Assembly: GCA_003818205.1 (NCBI GenBank)
Contig: RPRQ01000020.1
Coordinates: forward strand, 1-64,000
DNA from: Bacteroidales bacterium
Lineage (GTDB): Bacteria; Bacteroidota; Bacteroidia; Bacteroidales; Tenuifilaceae
DNA length: 64,000 nucleotides
Direction: 5' to 3'
Below are positions 8,471 through 17,645 of the stretch, in pieces (within the stretch, counting starts at the first letter, position 1; each line of letters starts with the position of its first letter). The notes beneath the pieces were generated by a model, which ran no database searches, was not told the origin of the DNA, and worked only from the letters and a program-made list of their open reading frames with translations. A program made the translations under genes and the position numbers.

Positions 8471-9044
8471 AGTTCAAATCCTCCATTCTGAGAATAATAT
8501 CAATCATTGTATTTTTCACTGATGCTTCATCATCAGTATTCATAAATGTTTCAGCATGAAAGAATGGACTGTGTAGGTTCAACGAGTTACGATAAATAAT
8601 TTGTTTAAAGGATTTAACTTCATCGCTACTAGCGTAGCTTTGAATGCCTAACCCTAGCAATGCAGGATACTTATTGTATCGAGGTTTATGATGAATTTCC
8701 CCTTTATATTTAACAAAAAAAGGAGAGATTAGCGGAATTATCCTATCTAGCATTATCTTTAAATAGCTCGAATAACCACCATAAACAATTGGGGTAAGGA
8801 ATACAAGTAAGTTGCAGTTAATTATAAGATTGCAGATATGCTGCGAATCATCCTTAACAAAACACTCACCGGGAGTTCGAACCCAACAATCGAAGCAACC
8901 ACGACATTTGTGAATCTTTTTGGTATGTAGGTCAACCATTTCGAAACCGGAGCTATTCAGACCAAATGAACTGTTAACTATATCTTTAAATCGGTTGCTT
9001 TCGGGTTGGTTTGGATTTAAGCCGTTTAGAACAAGAACCTTCAT
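8460..9044 (-). CDS. flavodoxin-family protein with a cysteine cluster
   Basis: A 194-residue NADPH-dependent FMN reductase-type protein. It begins with strand and loop MKVLVLNGLNPNQPESN, and carries the cysteine set C-x2-C-x2-C-x7-C in KCRGCFDCWVRTPGEC (about residues 46-61), followed by the FMN-loop strand LLVFLTPIVYGGYSSYLKIMLDR. The Cys set is like that of iron-sulfur flavoproteins of the Isf type, which bind a 4Fe-4S cluster next to FMN, but many relatives in the family keep these cysteines without a proven cluster. The start at 9044 is preferred to the in-frame ATG at 9062 because it begins directly at the first beta-strand. It is first in a two-gene operon with the next flavodoxin-fold gene. 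Confidence 0.8.
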   Translation of the reverse strand: MKVLVLNGLNPNQPESNRFKDIVNSSFGLNSSGFEMVDLHTKKIHKCRGCFDCWVRTPGECFVKDDSQHICNLIINCNLLVFLTPIVYGGYSSYLKIMLDRIIPLISPFFVKYKGEIHHKPRYNKYPALLGLGIQSYASSDEVKSFKQIIYRNSLNLHSPFFHAETFMNTDDEASVKNTMIDIILRMEDLNYAE

Positions 9045-9159
9045 CTTGATTTTTTTAAACAAAAATCAGCAATGGGATACATTCTTACAATAAAAAATAT
9101 ATAAGCGAGGATAAATGAACGACGAATGGACAGTAATCGGGGGTAAATAGGTTTGAAAT

Positions 9160-9624
9160 TTATCTTAACCTATCCATTGACCTTACCAGAGCCTCATCTT
9201 TAGCAATTCTTCGAATTGCAAGATATATAAATATTGCAGAAATTAAGGGAAAGATAAATATAACGCTAAAGGTTGAATGAGCACCAAGTTGATGCTTTGA
9301 TACGCTAATATAATAGAACATTAACCCCTGTAGCCCTAATAATAAAATAATATTTGTAATGCTTAGCCTGATTTGAAGCATTCGGCGTTTAAAAAGGGCA
9401 ATTGTAGCTATGCTTGTTAATATTACGATAGAAATAATGATTATTAGAGGTATTACACGGAATAATGGCTTAGCACCCAAGGTATCAGGGACTAACCCTT
9501 TGATCGAAAGATGATACATCGACATGTCGTGCTCTACAACGAATGATGCAAAAGGGAGGAAATAAAATACACTTATTAGTATTGCTGAGGCTAATAAGTA
9601 AACGGTTTGTATTCGTTGAATCAT
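9160..9624 (-). CDS. DUF4293 family membrane protein
   Basis: A 154-residue protein with four hydrophobic segments, starting MIQRIQTVYLLASAILI, the hallmark N-terminus of the DUF4293 family, which is confined to Bacteroidota. A periplasmic loop after TM1 (about 33-60) is followed by TM2, a short basic turn (KRRMLQIRLS), TM3 and TM4, and a charged C-terminal tail ending MDRLR. The open frame runs 18 codons further upstream (to 9678), but the family start is the ATG at 9622-9624. Divergent from the nucleoside phosphorylase gene. No function is known for the family. Confidence 0.85.
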   Translation of the reverse strand: MIQRIQTVYLLASAILISVFYFLPFASFVVEHDMSMYHLSIKGLVPDTLGAKPLFRVIPLIIIISIVILTSIATIALFKRRMLQIRLSITNIILLLGLQGLMFYYISVSKHQLGAHSTFSVIFIFPLISAIFIYLAIRRIAKDEALVRSMDRLR

Positions 9625-9792
9625 TATTTTTCTTTTTTGCAAAGATAGTCTATTTTGAAATATCCTTGAACACTTCATTCCTTCGGAATGGTTAATTGTT
9701 CCATTTTTTGTCTTAAATATGTTTACTGGTGGCTAAAATCAAACCATATCTATATTTTTTGTAATTTGGCACTCTATATCAAATATAGAATT

Positions 9793-10665
9793 ATGCGAAT
9801 AATTGAACCATCTGAGCTGATATTAAATTCCGATGGAAGCGTCTTTCATCTTCATCTTTTACCTGAGCAGATTTCCGATACAATAATGTTAGTTGGAGAC
9901 CCCGGCAGGGTTGACACTGTTTCCGATTTTTTTAGCAGTAAGGAGTTTACTGTTTCAAATCGTGAGTTTAAGTCAACGACAGGAGCATTCAATGGTAAGC
10001 GAGTTACAGTACTATCAACAGGTATTGGTACCGATAATATCGATATAGTTATTAATGAACTGGATGCTTTAGCAAACATCGATTTAAAGACAAGAATAGT
10101 AAAAGATGCTCATCGCAAGCTCACTTTTGTTCGATTGGGCACATCGGGCTCTCTTCAACCTGATATTCCTTTGGCTAGCAATGTGCTAACCGAGATTAGC
10201 ATCGGGTTCGATGGTTTGCTTAACTTCTATGCTAACCGTAATAAGGTCTCTGAGCTAGAAATGGAGCAAGCGTTCTTAAAGCACACGAATTGGAATGCTC
10301 AATGTGCAAAGCCTTATTTTACTTACTCTTCGGAACGCTTAGTTAAACTTTTTGAGAATTACACCATAAAAGGGGTTACCATCTCTGCTCCTGGTTTCTA
10401 TGGGCCACAGGGTCGTGTTTTACGATTACCGCTTGCCGACCCTCATTTGAATGAGAAGATTGAATCATTTTCCTTTAATGGGAGAAGGATCACCAATTTT
10501 GAAATGGAGAGTTCTGCAATTAACGGGTTGTCGAGGTTAATGGGGCATGATTCGGTTACCATTTGTACAATTATTGCCAATAGGGTGTCGAAAGATGCCA
10601 CCAAGGACTATCAACCTGCAATTAAGAATTTGATAGAGCAAACCCTTATGACGCTTACCGAATAA
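9793..10665 (+). CDS. nucleoside phosphorylase (uridine phosphorylase-like)
   Basis: Cytosolic enzyme of the PNP/UDP superfamily that would split a nucleoside with phosphate into base and ribose 1-phosphate. The 290-residue sequence shows the phosphate-binding N-terminal loop MLVGDPGRVD, the conserved strand VTVLSTGIGTDNIDIVINEL, LGTSGSLQPDIPLAS (the ribose/phosphate GTSG segment) and NFEMESSAINGLSRLMGH, where the MES motif binds ribose; all are visible. The start at 9793 (MRIIEPSEL) gives the normal family length; the 35 upstream codons are non-homologous and Trp/Tyr-rich. It is followed 15 bp later by the SirB1-like gene. Base specificity (uridine versus purine) cannot be decided by eye. 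Confidence 0.85.
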   Translation: MRIIEPSELILNSDGSVFHLHLLPEQISDTIMLVGDPGRVDTVSDFFSSKEFTVSNREFKSTTGAFNGKRVTVLSTGIGTDNIDIVINELDALANIDLKTRIVKDAHRKLTFVRLGTSGSLQPDIPLASNVLTEISIGFDGLLNFYANRNKVSELEMEQAFLKHTNWNAQCAKPYFTYSSERLVKLFENYTIKGVTISAPGFYGPQGRVLRLPLADPHLNEKIESFSFNGRRITNFEMESSAINGLSRLMGHDSVTICTIIANRVSKDATKDYQPAIKNLIEQTLMTLTE

Positions 10666-10680
10666 CTTTATCCTTGAACT

Positions 10681-11568
10681 ATGCCGAACAATGAGCTAAA
10701 CGCACTAATCGCTCTTTTAGATGATCCCGATAAGGAGGTTTTTAATGCCGTATCGGATAGTATCATTAATCATGGTTTAGGTGTGGTGTCGATTCTTGAA
10801 AAAACCTGGGAACTCTCGAATAGTGAGCTTGCGCAGCGAAGAATTGAGACGATAATACATACCATTCAGCTGAACGGCACCATTGAAAACCTATCAAAGT
10901 GGTGTGGTGCAGGTGCAACCGATTTGCTCGAAGGGGCTTATTTTCTTTCTCTTTATCAGTACCCTGATACGCAATTTACAGCTATTGAAAAATCTATAGA
11001 GAAGATACGGAAAGATGTTTGGCTAGAATTGAACGAAAACCTCACAGCCCTTGAGAAAGTTAAAATATTAAACCATATCTTTTTCGATATTCATGGATTT
11101 ACGAGTAATACAACAAACTTCTTTGCTCCTCAGAATAATTTTATTAACCTGGTAATTGAGACCAAAAAGGGTGGACCAATCGCTTTAGCCATTATTTACT
11201 CAACGGTAGCCCAACGGCTAGGTTTACCCATTTACTCGGTTAATCTACCCAAGAATTTTATTCTTGCATATAAGGATCGGTTTAAGACATCAACAACCGA
11301 TAACCCAAAGGATAGTATTCTTTTTTACATTAACCCATTTAACAAGGGGGCAGTACTCGGACGAAGGGAGATTGAGCATTTTCTTAGCCAGCAGAGCATC
11401 GTGAGTAAAGATGATTTTTTCCTTCCATGCTCAAATAAAATCACCATTACTCAGCTTATTAAAAGCTTAATCTATTCGTACGAAAAGTTAGGGAACCCCG
11501 ATAAAGTTCATGATTTAGAATATTTGTTAAAAGCTACTGCCCTAGTAGATAACAATTTATTCGAATAA
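10681..11568 (+). CDS. SirB1-like protein with degenerate transglutaminase-like domain
   Basis: A 295-residue protein matching the SirB1 / Transglut_core2 family. The N-terminal helical part (about 1-60) resembles short HEAT-like repeats (LNALIALLDDPDKEVFNAVSD). The core carries the family signature TKKGGPIALAIIYSTVAQRLGLPIYSVNLPKNFILAY (about 159-195, here quoted in shortened sense: KGGPIALAIIY, RLGLP, NLPKNFILAY). In true transglutaminases the helix after this glycine motif starts with the catalytic Cys; here, as in SirB1, that place is not a Cys, so enzyme activity is doubtful. It is probably co-transcribed with the nucleoside phosphorylase. Exact role unknown. Confidence 0.75.
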   Translation: MPNNELNALIALLDDPDKEVFNAVSDSIINHGLGVVSILEKTWELSNSELAQRRIETIIHTIQLNGTIENLSKWCGAGATDLLEGAYFLSLYQYPDTQFTAIEKSIEKIRKDVWLELNENLTALEKVKILNHIFFDIHGFTSNTTNFFAPQNNFINLVIETKKGGPIALAIIYSTVAQRLGLPIYSVNLPKNFILAYKDRFKTSTTDNPKDSILFYINPFNKGAVLGRREIEHFLSQQSIVSKDDFFLPCSNKITITQLIKSLIYSYEKLGNPDKVHDLEYLLKATALVDNNLFE

Positions 11569-11581
11569 AAACAGCTCAATT

Positions 11582-11613
11582 ATTGCTTGTTAAAGTAATA
11601 ATATATACTTTTG
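11582..11613 (+). promoter_or_regulatory. promoter of the rpsF operon
   Basis: ATTG at 11582-11585, 20-bp spacer, and a perfect -7 box TACTTTTG at 11606-11613, 36 bp before the rpsF ATG. Good fit to the Bacteroidota consensus. Confidence 0.7.
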
Positions 11614-11648
11614 CCGCCTCATAATTTATAAACTAATCAATTTAATCT

Positions 11649-12002
11649 ATGTTAAACCATTACGAAACCGTTTTCATTGCTACTCCCGTTTTGTCTGAGG
11701 CCCAGATGAAGGAAGCGGTTGCCAAATTCAAGAGTGTAATCACCGACAATGGAGGTGAGATTGTACACGAAGAGAACTGGGGTTTACGAAAATTGGCCTA
11801 CCCCATACAAAAGAAAACCACTGGCTTTTACTACTTAATTGAGTTTAAAGCCGAAGGTGCATTGATTGATAAGCTGGAAGTTCAGTACCGCCGCGATGAG
11901 CGTATTATTCGTTTCTTGACCTTTAGAATGGATAAATATGCCTTTGAGTATGCTGAGAAGAAACGTAGCGCTAAACTTGAATCTAAAACTAAGGAGGTAT
12001 AA
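11649..12002 (+). CDS. rpsF: 30S ribosomal protein S6 (bS6)
   Basis: A 117-residue protein with the S6 ferredoxin-like fold: [26 protein letters not shown] at the start, the conserved [25 protein letters not shown] centre (seen as [11 protein letters not shown]), and the [18 protein letters not shown] end. It binds the central domain of 16S rRNA together with S18, whose gene follows after 3 bp. Length and residues are normal for Bacteroidota. First gene of the rpsF-rpsR-rplI operon under a good promoter. Confidence 0.97.
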   Translation: MLNHYETVFIATPVLSEAQMKEAVAKFKSVITDNGGEIVHEENWGLRKLAYPIQKKTTGFYYLIEFKAEGALIDKLEVQYRRDERIIRFLTFRMDKYAFEYAEKKRSAKLESKTKEV

Positions 12003-12005
12003 TCC

Positions 12006-12281
12006 ATGGCTGTTAATCAAAATCAATCAGAAATCAGATACCTTACACCTCCAACCGTTGAGGTTAAGAAGAAAAAATACTGCCGTTTCAAGAAAAATAA
12101 GATTAAATACGTTGATTATAAAGACGGAGAATTTCTTAAAAAATTTCTCAACGAGCAGGGCAGAATTTTACCACGTCGTTTAACTGGTACTTCACTTAAA
12201 TTCCAACGTAAGGTTGCTACTGCTGTTAAAAGAGCTCGTCATTTGGCTATATTGCCATTCGTAACCGATTTATTGAAATAA
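12006..12281 (+). CDS. rpsR: 30S ribosomal protein S18 (bS18)
   Basis: A 91-residue basic protein with the S18 core: [34 protein letters not shown] and [18 protein letters not shown], all typical for bS18 (here in pieces of the sequence). It forms a heterodimer with S6 on the platform of the 30S subunit. The gene begins 3 bp after rpsF ends and is followed 24 bp later by rplI, without the ssb or priB gene seen in other phyla. Confidence 0.97.
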   Translation: MAVNQNQSEIRYLTPPTVEVKKKKYCRFKKNKIKYVDYKDGEFLKKFLNEQGRILPRRLTGTSLKFQRKVATAVKRARHLAILPFVTDLLK

Positions 12282-12305
12282 TTTAAGGTAGAGGAGAACT
12301 TTTAG

Positions 12306-12752
12306 ATGGAAATCATTCTTAAACAGGACATACAAAACCTAGGGAACAAGGACGAGATTGTTAAGGTTAAAAACGGATATGCTCGTAACTACTTAATTCC
12401 ACAAGGAATTGCTATAACAGCTACAGAATCTGCTAAGAAGGTTCTTGCTGAGAATATTAAGCAACGTGCTCATAAAGAGGCAAAAATTAAAGCTGATGCT
12501 GAGGTTATTGCTAGTAAACTTGAAGGCGTTAAGCTTACAATTGGTGCAAAAACTAGCTCAACTGGTAAAATATTTGGTTCAGTTAATACCATTCAAATTG
12601 CCCAAGCCCTTTCAGAAAAAGGATTTGATATTGATCGTAGGATTATTATCATTCAGGATGATCAGGTGAAAGAGATTGGCAGCTACACTGCTGAGATTAA
12701 GCTGCATCGTGAGGTTAAAGTGAAAATTGACTTTGAGGTAATTGCGGAGTAA
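12306..12752 (+). CDS. rplI: 50S ribosomal protein L9 (bL9)
   Basis: A 148-residue protein. The N-terminal rRNA-binding domain shows MEIILKQDIQNLGNKDEIV, VKNGYARNYLIPQGIA (the L9 signature around GYARNYLIP), then a long connecting helix (about 42-75) and a C-terminal globular domain (KTSSTGKIFGSVNTIQIAQAL). Complete and of normal length. Last gene of the operon, followed by a strong terminator hairpin. Confidence 0.97.
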   Translation: MEIILKQDIQNLGNKDEIVKVKNGYARNYLIPQGIAITATESAKKVLAENIKQRAHKEAKIKADAEVIASKLEGVKLTIGAKTSSTGKIFGSVNTIQIAQALSEKGFDIDRRIIIIQDDQVKEIGSYTAEIKLHREVKVKIDFEVIAE

Positions 12753-12771
12753 TTTTAGCCATTGATAAGAA

Positions 12772-12804
12772 AAGCCATCAAGCAATTGCCTGATGGCTTT
12801 TTTA
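12772..12804. terminator. terminator after rplI (shared with ridA)
   Basis: Stem AAGCCATCA (12772-12780) with TGATGGCTT (12791-12799), 10-nt loop, and a T run to 12804. On the other strand a weaker T-rich tail follows, so it may also serve the convergent ridA gene. Confidence 0.85.
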
Positions 12805-12824
12805 TTTCAGTTTTCGGTTCTTGG

Positions 12825-13202
12825 CTATCGAACGGCTATGGTCTCAATTTCAATTAGCGCTCCAAGTGGAAGTTTAACAACTCCGTATGCTGCACGGGCG
12901 GGCATTTCAGTCGTGTAATAACGACCGTAAATCTCGTTCATGGTAGCAAAATTACCCATGTCGTTCAGTAGGCATGTCGATTTAACAACATTTGCATAGC
13001 TTAGTCCTGCTGCATCCAGTATAGCCCCAATGTTTTTCATAACCTGCTCGGTTTGTTCTTTGATACCCCCTTCAATCAGTTTACCAGTTGCAGGATCGAT
13101 GGGGACTTGCCCCGAAATGAATAGAACACCATTCGCTTCTACAGCTTGGCTGTATGGCCCAATGGCTTTAGGCGCTTTATCGGTGCTAATTATCTTCTTC
13201 AT
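12825..13202 (-). CDS. ridA: RidA family enamine/imine deaminase
   Basis: A 125-residue cytosolic protein of the RidA/YjgF family, which hydrolyses reactive 2-aminoacrylate and similar enamines made by PLP enzymes. Seen: APKAIGPYSQAV at the start (S18 region), GQVPIDPATGKL, and the signature MPARAAYGVVKLPLGALIEIE with Arg103, which binds the substrate carboxylate, and Glu118/Glu120. The active-site residues of the RidA subfamily are thus present. Convergent with rplI and divergent from the PabA/TrpG gene. Confidence 0.93.
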   Translation of the reverse strand: MKKIISTDKAPKAIGPYSQAVEANGVLFISGQVPIDPATGKLIEGGIKEQTEQVMKNIGAILDAAGLSYANVVKSTCLLNDMGNFATMNEIYGRYYTTEMPARAAYGVVKLPLGALIEIETIAVR

Positions 13203-13274
13203 GTTGATAAGTGTTTTAGTAATTGGTTACGAAATTAGTAAAAAAGCCATTCATTTGTATTTTTATTTCGGATT

Positions 13275-13847
13275 ATGAACTTGATTGTTATTGATTGCTA
13301 CGATTCCTTTACATATAACTTGGTGCACTACCTTGAGCAGATGTCAGGTAGCGTTACCTGCATCAGAAATGATAGGGTTGATGTTGATTTATTGTATAAG
13401 TTCGATGGCATTGTTCTCTCGCCAGGGCCCGGATTACCTGATGAGACCATGAATTTGTATAGTATAATTGAAAAATGGGGGAGTACCAAACCCATACTCG
13501 GTATTTGTTTAGGTCATCAGGCCATCGGATCTTATTATGGATTAGAGCTGATTAATATGCCGATGGTTCATCATGGCATCGATAGACCAACGTTAGTTAT
13601 TAAAGATGACGAACCATTGTTCAAAGGATTGCCAACCGAGTTTTTAAGCGCTCGATACCATTCATGGGTTTTAGGAAAGCCTAAAGATAACTCGGAACTT
13701 GAAGTTACGGCAATTGATTCTGATGGTGGCGTTATGGGGGTAAGCCATCGTACGTATAATATTAAAGGGGTTCAGTTCCATCCTGAATCAGTTCTAACCG
13801 AACACGGCTTTCAGATTCTGAAAAATTGGGTGAGCTTAATATCGTGA
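13275..13847 (+). CDS. glutamine amidotransferase of anthranilate/aminodeoxychorismate synthase
   Basis: Class I glutamine amidotransferase of 190 residues that would supply ammonia to a chorismate-using partner (TrpE or PabB). The triad is visible: nucleophile Cys78 in GICLGHQ, His169 and Glu171 in VQFHPESVLTEHG. The start MNLIVIDCYDSFTYNLVHYLEQ is typical of both TrpG and PabA. No trpE, pabB or other trp gene is beside it, so a stand-alone PabA (folate) role is a little more likely, but the two cannot be separated from this sequence. Its last 12 bp overlap the convergent end of lptD. Confidence 0.9.
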   Translation: MNLIVIDCYDSFTYNLVHYLEQMSGSVTCIRNDRVDVDLLYKFDGIVLSPGPGLPDETMNLYSIIEKWGSTKPILGICLGHQAIGSYYGLELINMPMVHHGIDRPTLVIKDDEPLFKGLPTEFLSARYHSWVLGKPKDNSELEVTAIDSDGGVMGVSHRTYNIKGVQFHPESVLTEHGFQILKNWVSLIS

Positions 13848-16451
13848 GCCAGCATTATCGAGGTAGCTATCGTTTTTCTTCCATTTTAAATCCTGCAACA
13901 TGCCCGACTTTACGTTAATTTGAAAGCTATAGCTCTTATAGGCTCCTAGCGGGATTATGGTCATGCGCATCTCCCAGCAATGCAAATCGCGGTAAATATT
14001 AAGCGAAGTGGTTGTCAACTTTCTGCTTTTAAAGTCGTAACCCGATTGGAAGCCAATCTTCCATTTGGGGGTAAGGCTAAAATCGCCGCTAAAGCCTAAC
14101 GCTTGGGTTACCGTTTTTTGGGTATATGGTTTCGAGTAGTTGAAGTTATAGTTAACCCTTAGGTTCCATGGGATGTTAAAATCAACCTGTTGATTGTTGT
14201 AATTTGTTGTCATCGATTTCCCAAATTCAGGGTCGTTTGGATTTCCTCTGGGCTGAAGATCGTCCCCTAACGGTTTGTTGCTTGAGGAATTCTCTTTTTT
14301 TGAGCTATTCAGCGAGAAATCAAAACCGAGGGATGCACCTGTCAATCGGGCAAGTTTTTTGCTGCTATTATATTCGAACCTATCAATTCGCCCTGTTTTG
14401 GTGCTATTCAATGCGTAGGGGTCAAGAGAGCCCGAGAAGTTAATGCTAATCTTATCGAAAAGTCTTGTATTTCCCGAAAAAGATATTGTGCTAAGCTTCA
14501 TCGAATCGGCAAGAAGGTTGTAGCTAGAGCTGAAACTTAAACTTTCGAGTATTTTTATTTTCTTGAAATTGTTCACGGTATCTTTGCTTGACCGTACTTT
14601 CATCTCAAGGTTGTTGCCTAAACCAAATGAGATTAAACCCTGCTCGCCAGCGCCAGGGCTACCATATACACCCCTCTCGAAAATGGAATACTTGGCTGTA
14701 TGTCCTAGCGTATCAACCTGAATGGTTTTGTAAAAGCCATAGCGAGGATCGCTAAAATCAGGCCTGTAGCTCAATGCAATGGATGGTGTTATTACATGCC
14801 GAATGGCTTGTATCCCCTTATCCTTGCCAAAGTTGAACATCCCATATATTTTGGTGCTCATGGAAACACCTGTACTGTACTGCCATGCACGTCTGAAGCC
14901 GGGAATGGTATCCTCAATAACCATGGTATCGGCATCGCTCCAATATTTTCTTATGGTTTTAGAATACCAATACTCGCTATAGTTAACGCTAGGGCTTACC
15001 GTTACGAATTTAAGCAGGTTAAATGAGGTGGCTAAAGGAATCTCGTGCTTCATACCATTGCTCATCTTGTTGAAAACGCTCTTCTTGAAGAGATCCTTTT
15101 CGTGTACGGTTACCTTATTGTCGAGGCTTGTGCTAAGGCTGAACCCAATCTTTTCGTACCAAATGGGAGAACCTGTGTTCGATTCCCTTTTAAGAGGGTA
15201 AATTTTATCCATGGTAAATGATATCCTCGGAAAATTTAGGCTTACGAGCTTTGTTTGATTATTCTGCGAATGGGTTAACGATGAGTTCATTCTAAATGGA
15301 GTACCTACAAAATTTCGGGAATAGCTTATGCTTGAATTAATCGTATTGTTATGGAAATTATCAATGCTCTGAGCGTTGTAACGGTTATGGTTCGTTGAAC
15401 CAAAGTTAACGCTTGCTGAGAACGTTGAGTTTGGGCTTGCCTTAGGATCTTGGGAGTGAGACCATTGTATATTGTAGGAGGTAATGGTATCCTCATCCGT
15501 CTTTATCTTGGAGTAGTCAATGTTGAAATTCCCCGAGAATTTATACCTCTTCTTATATGTCGATTGCGAGCGAAGTAACCATGATCCGAAGGAGTAAATA
15601 TCTCCAGTCAGCTTCATGTCCATATTATCGTTTATGCCAAAGTAATAGCCACCACCCCTTAAATATACTCCTCTACGAACCTCTTCTCCGTATTCGGGCA
15701 TAATTATACCATTCGCCCTGTTACGCGTATTCGGGAAAAAACCAAAAGGGATAAACAACGGGGTTGGTACATCCTCTAGAACTAAGTAGGCCGGGCCTGC
15801 AATGATCTTATCGTTGGGAATAACCTTTCCTTTTGTAATAGCAATATAGAAATGGGGATGTGGCTGATCGCATGATGTGAATTTTCCATGGGAAATATTG
15901 ACCGATTTATCCTCCATCATCTTGGTTTCTTCGCTGTGCATGAACCCACCTTCCTGCTCGGATATAACCCCATTGATTTTTGCCTTTTTGGATTTGAAGT
16001 TGTAGTAAATATCATCCATGTTAAAGGTTTGGCTGCCCTCCTTGAATATAGGGCTACCAATAACCTTTCCGGTGCTATCGGGGATTCCTTTGGCAAAAAC
16101 TATTTTATTGTCGGTGTCAAATTCTATGTACTGTGCTTTTAGCTCAATGTTCTGGTAGTTTACCGTTGCTTCGCCGTAAAGGAATACTTTTTTACCATCA
16201 AGCGAATAAACGGTTGAGTCCTTTGCGTTGCTAAAAATAGGGTCATCAATTGGTTTCTTTTTAGATTTTTTGGTAGAATCCTTAACGGGAATAGTATCTG
16301 CGTTGTGGTTTAAATGGTTATAAATAAAGTTATTGCTGGTATTTCTCGACGAAAAACCAAGAATGGGGTAAAAAAGAAATAAAAGTACAAATAGCCTGAA
16401 ATGCAATTTTAGTCGTATTTTTGTAGTTATTCTATTCGAATTAGCGTTCAA
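13836..16451 (-). CDS. lptD: LPS-assembly protein LptD, Bacteroidota type
   Basis: An 871-residue outer-membrane protein that, with LptE, would insert lipopolysaccharide into the outer leaflet. A signal sequence (about 12-36, LFVLLFLFYPILGF) is followed by an OstA/LptA-like beta-jellyroll region (about 75-215: VYSLDGKKVFLYGEATVNYQNIELKAQYIEFD and the GPAYLVLEDVPTPLFIPFGFFPN motif in shorter quotes) and then a long beta-barrel rich in alternating aromatic strands, ending SYLDNAGSRY. The motif PTPLFIPFGFFP matches the conserved plug/barrel junction of LptD. It is divergent (29-bp gap) from an amidase-MCE pair, an envelope gene cluster common in Bacteroidota, and overlaps the convergent PabA/TrpG gene by 12 bp. 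Confidence 0.88.
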   Translation of the reverse strand: MNANSNRITTKIRLKLHFRLFVLLFLFYPILGFSSRNTSNNFIYNHLNHNADTIPVKDSTKKSKKKPIDDPIFSNAKDSTVYSLDGKKVFLYGEATVNYQNIELKAQYIEFDTDNKIVFAKGIPDSTGKVIGSPIFKEGSQTFNMDDIYYNFKSKKAKINGVISEQEGGFMHSEETKMMEDKSVNISHGKFTSCDQPHPHFYIAITKGKVIPNDKIIAGPAYLVLEDVPTPLFIPFGFFPNTRNRANGIIMPEYGEEVRRGVYLRGGGYYFGINDNMDMKLTGDIYSFGSWLLRSQSTYKKRYKFSGNFNIDYSKIKTDEDTITSYNIQWSHSQDPKASPNSTFSASVNFGSTNHNRYNAQSIDNFHNNTINSSISYSRNFVGTPFRMNSSLTHSQNNQTKLVSLNFPRISFTMDKIYPLKRESNTGSPIWYEKIGFSLSTSLDNKVTVHEKDLFKKSVFNKMSNGMKHEIPLATSFNLLKFVTVSPSVNYSEYWYSKTIRKYWSDADTMVIEDTIPGFRRAWQYSTGVSMSTKIYGMFNFGKDKGIQAIRHVITPSIALSYRPDFSDPRYGFYKTIQVDTLGHTAKYSIFERGVYGSPGAGEQGLISFGLGNNLEMKVRSSKDTVNNFKKIKILESLSFSSSYNLLADSMKLSTISFSGNTRLFDKISINFSGSLDPYALNSTKTGRIDRFEYNSSKKLARLTGASLGFDFSLNSSKKENSSSNKPLGDDLQPRGNPNDPEFGKSMTTNYNNQQVDFNIPWNLRVNYNFNYSKPYTQKTVTQALGFSGDFSLTPKWKIGFQSGYDFKSRKLTTTSLNIYRDLHCWEMRMTIIPLGAYKSYSFQINVKSGMLQDLKWKKNDSYLDNAGSRY

Positions 16452-16480
16452 AACTAGTTAAAAAAAGATAAAGGTAGTCA

Positions 16481-17638
16481 ATGGATTTTGTTTTTAAATC
16501 AACATTTTTTCGAGCATCTGCCCTTATTGGTATAGCATTGCTTACCATTCTCCTCAATTATCGTGCCGTTGGGCAAGTTCAAGAACCTGGTGGAATACGT
16601 AAAATTGTTATAGATCCGGGTCATGGGGGGAGCGATCCGGGTACAGTTGGGAGTCGAACCTTCGAGAAGGATATTGCCCTTTCTATTTCACTTAAAGTGG
16701 GGAACCATATAAAGAATACTTTTAACGATGTTGATATAACCTTTACAAGACGCGAAGATAAATTTGTTGCCCTCGATGAGCGCACAAGAATTGCCAATGC
16801 TGTAAAAGCCGATCTATTCATATCAATACATTGCAATTCAATTCCAAGTAGAGGCCCTTATGGTACAGAAACCTATGTGCTCGGCTTACATAAATCGGAG
16901 GATAACCTTGACGTTGCTATGCGCGAAAACTCGGTTATTGCATATGAGGATGACTACTCATCGAAATACGAGGGGTATGATCCCAAGTCGTCTGAATCGT
17001 TCATCATCTTCTCCTTAATGCAGAATGCGCACTTAGATCAAAGCCTAAAGCTTGCAAATGCGGTTCAAACAGAATTCAAATCTCAGGCTAGGAGATTTGA
17101 TAGGGGAGTTAAACAAGCTGGTTTTCTTGTACTTTGGAAAACCTCAATGCCCAGTATTTTAATTGAAGTTGGATTTTTAAGCAACCTAAAAGAAGAGGCT
17201 TTCCTTGCGACCAAGGAAGGACAGGAGCAAATCGCAATGGCCATTTTTAAAGCTTTTAGCGATTATAAAAAGGACATCGATAGCCGTAGCTCCATTGCCA
17301 CAGTTCTTCATGATAATGATGCGAAAGACACTTTGATTCCTGAAAAGGGTATTAATAGCAACGAAATCGTAAAGCCTAACTATATATTTAAGGTGCAAAT
17401 TAAATCCTCAAAAAAGAGGATTCCGGTTACACCAAAAAATTTTAAGAATTTGAACGGAATTGACGAGATTGCTGTCGAAGGAGCTTATAAATACGCGATT
17501 GGTACTTATAAAACCTATGAAGAGGTGGTTGAATTTTGTAAGCGTATAAAGAAGAAATACCCCGATGCTTTTATCATTGCCCTAAAGGGAAGTATGATTG
17601 TACCTATTGATTCAGCTTTAAAAGAATTATCTATATAA
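16481..17638 (+). CDS. N-acetylmuramoyl-L-alanine amidase (Amidase_3) with SPOR-like tail
   Basis: Periplasmic zinc enzyme that cuts the amide bond between MurNAc and the peptide in peptidoglycan. N-terminal signal/anchor (about 10-30); Amidase_3 domain (about 40-255) with zinc ligands His48 (IDPGHGGSDPG), Glu63 (FEKDIALSIS) and His117 (ISIHCNS) and the catalytic Glu229 in ILIEVGFLSN. The C-terminal about 75 residues (from YIFKVQIKSS) resemble a SPOR domain, which binds denuded glycan at division sites; this is a weaker call. The next gene, the MCE protein, begins 8 bp later and is almost surely co-transcribed. Confidence 0.92.
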   Translation: MDFVFKSTFFRASALIGIALLTILLNYRAVGQVQEPGGIRKIVIDPGHGGSDPGTVGSRTFEKDIALSISLKVGNHIKNTFNDVDITFTRREDKFVALDERTRIANAVKADLFISIHCNSIPSRGPYGTETYVLGLHKSEDNLDVAMRENSVIAYEDDYSSKYEGYDPKSSESFIIFSLMQNAHLDQSLKLANAVQTEFKSQARRFDRGVKQAGFLVLWKTSMPSILIEVGFLSNLKEEAFLATKEGQEQIAMAIFKAFSDYKKDIDSRSSIATVLHDNDAKDTLIPEKGINSNEIVKPNYIFKVQIKSSKKRIPVTPKNFKNLNGIDEIAVEGAYKYAIGTYKTYEEVVEFCKRIKKKYPDAFIIALKGSMIVPIDSALKELSI

Positions 17639-17645
17639 ACAGTAT

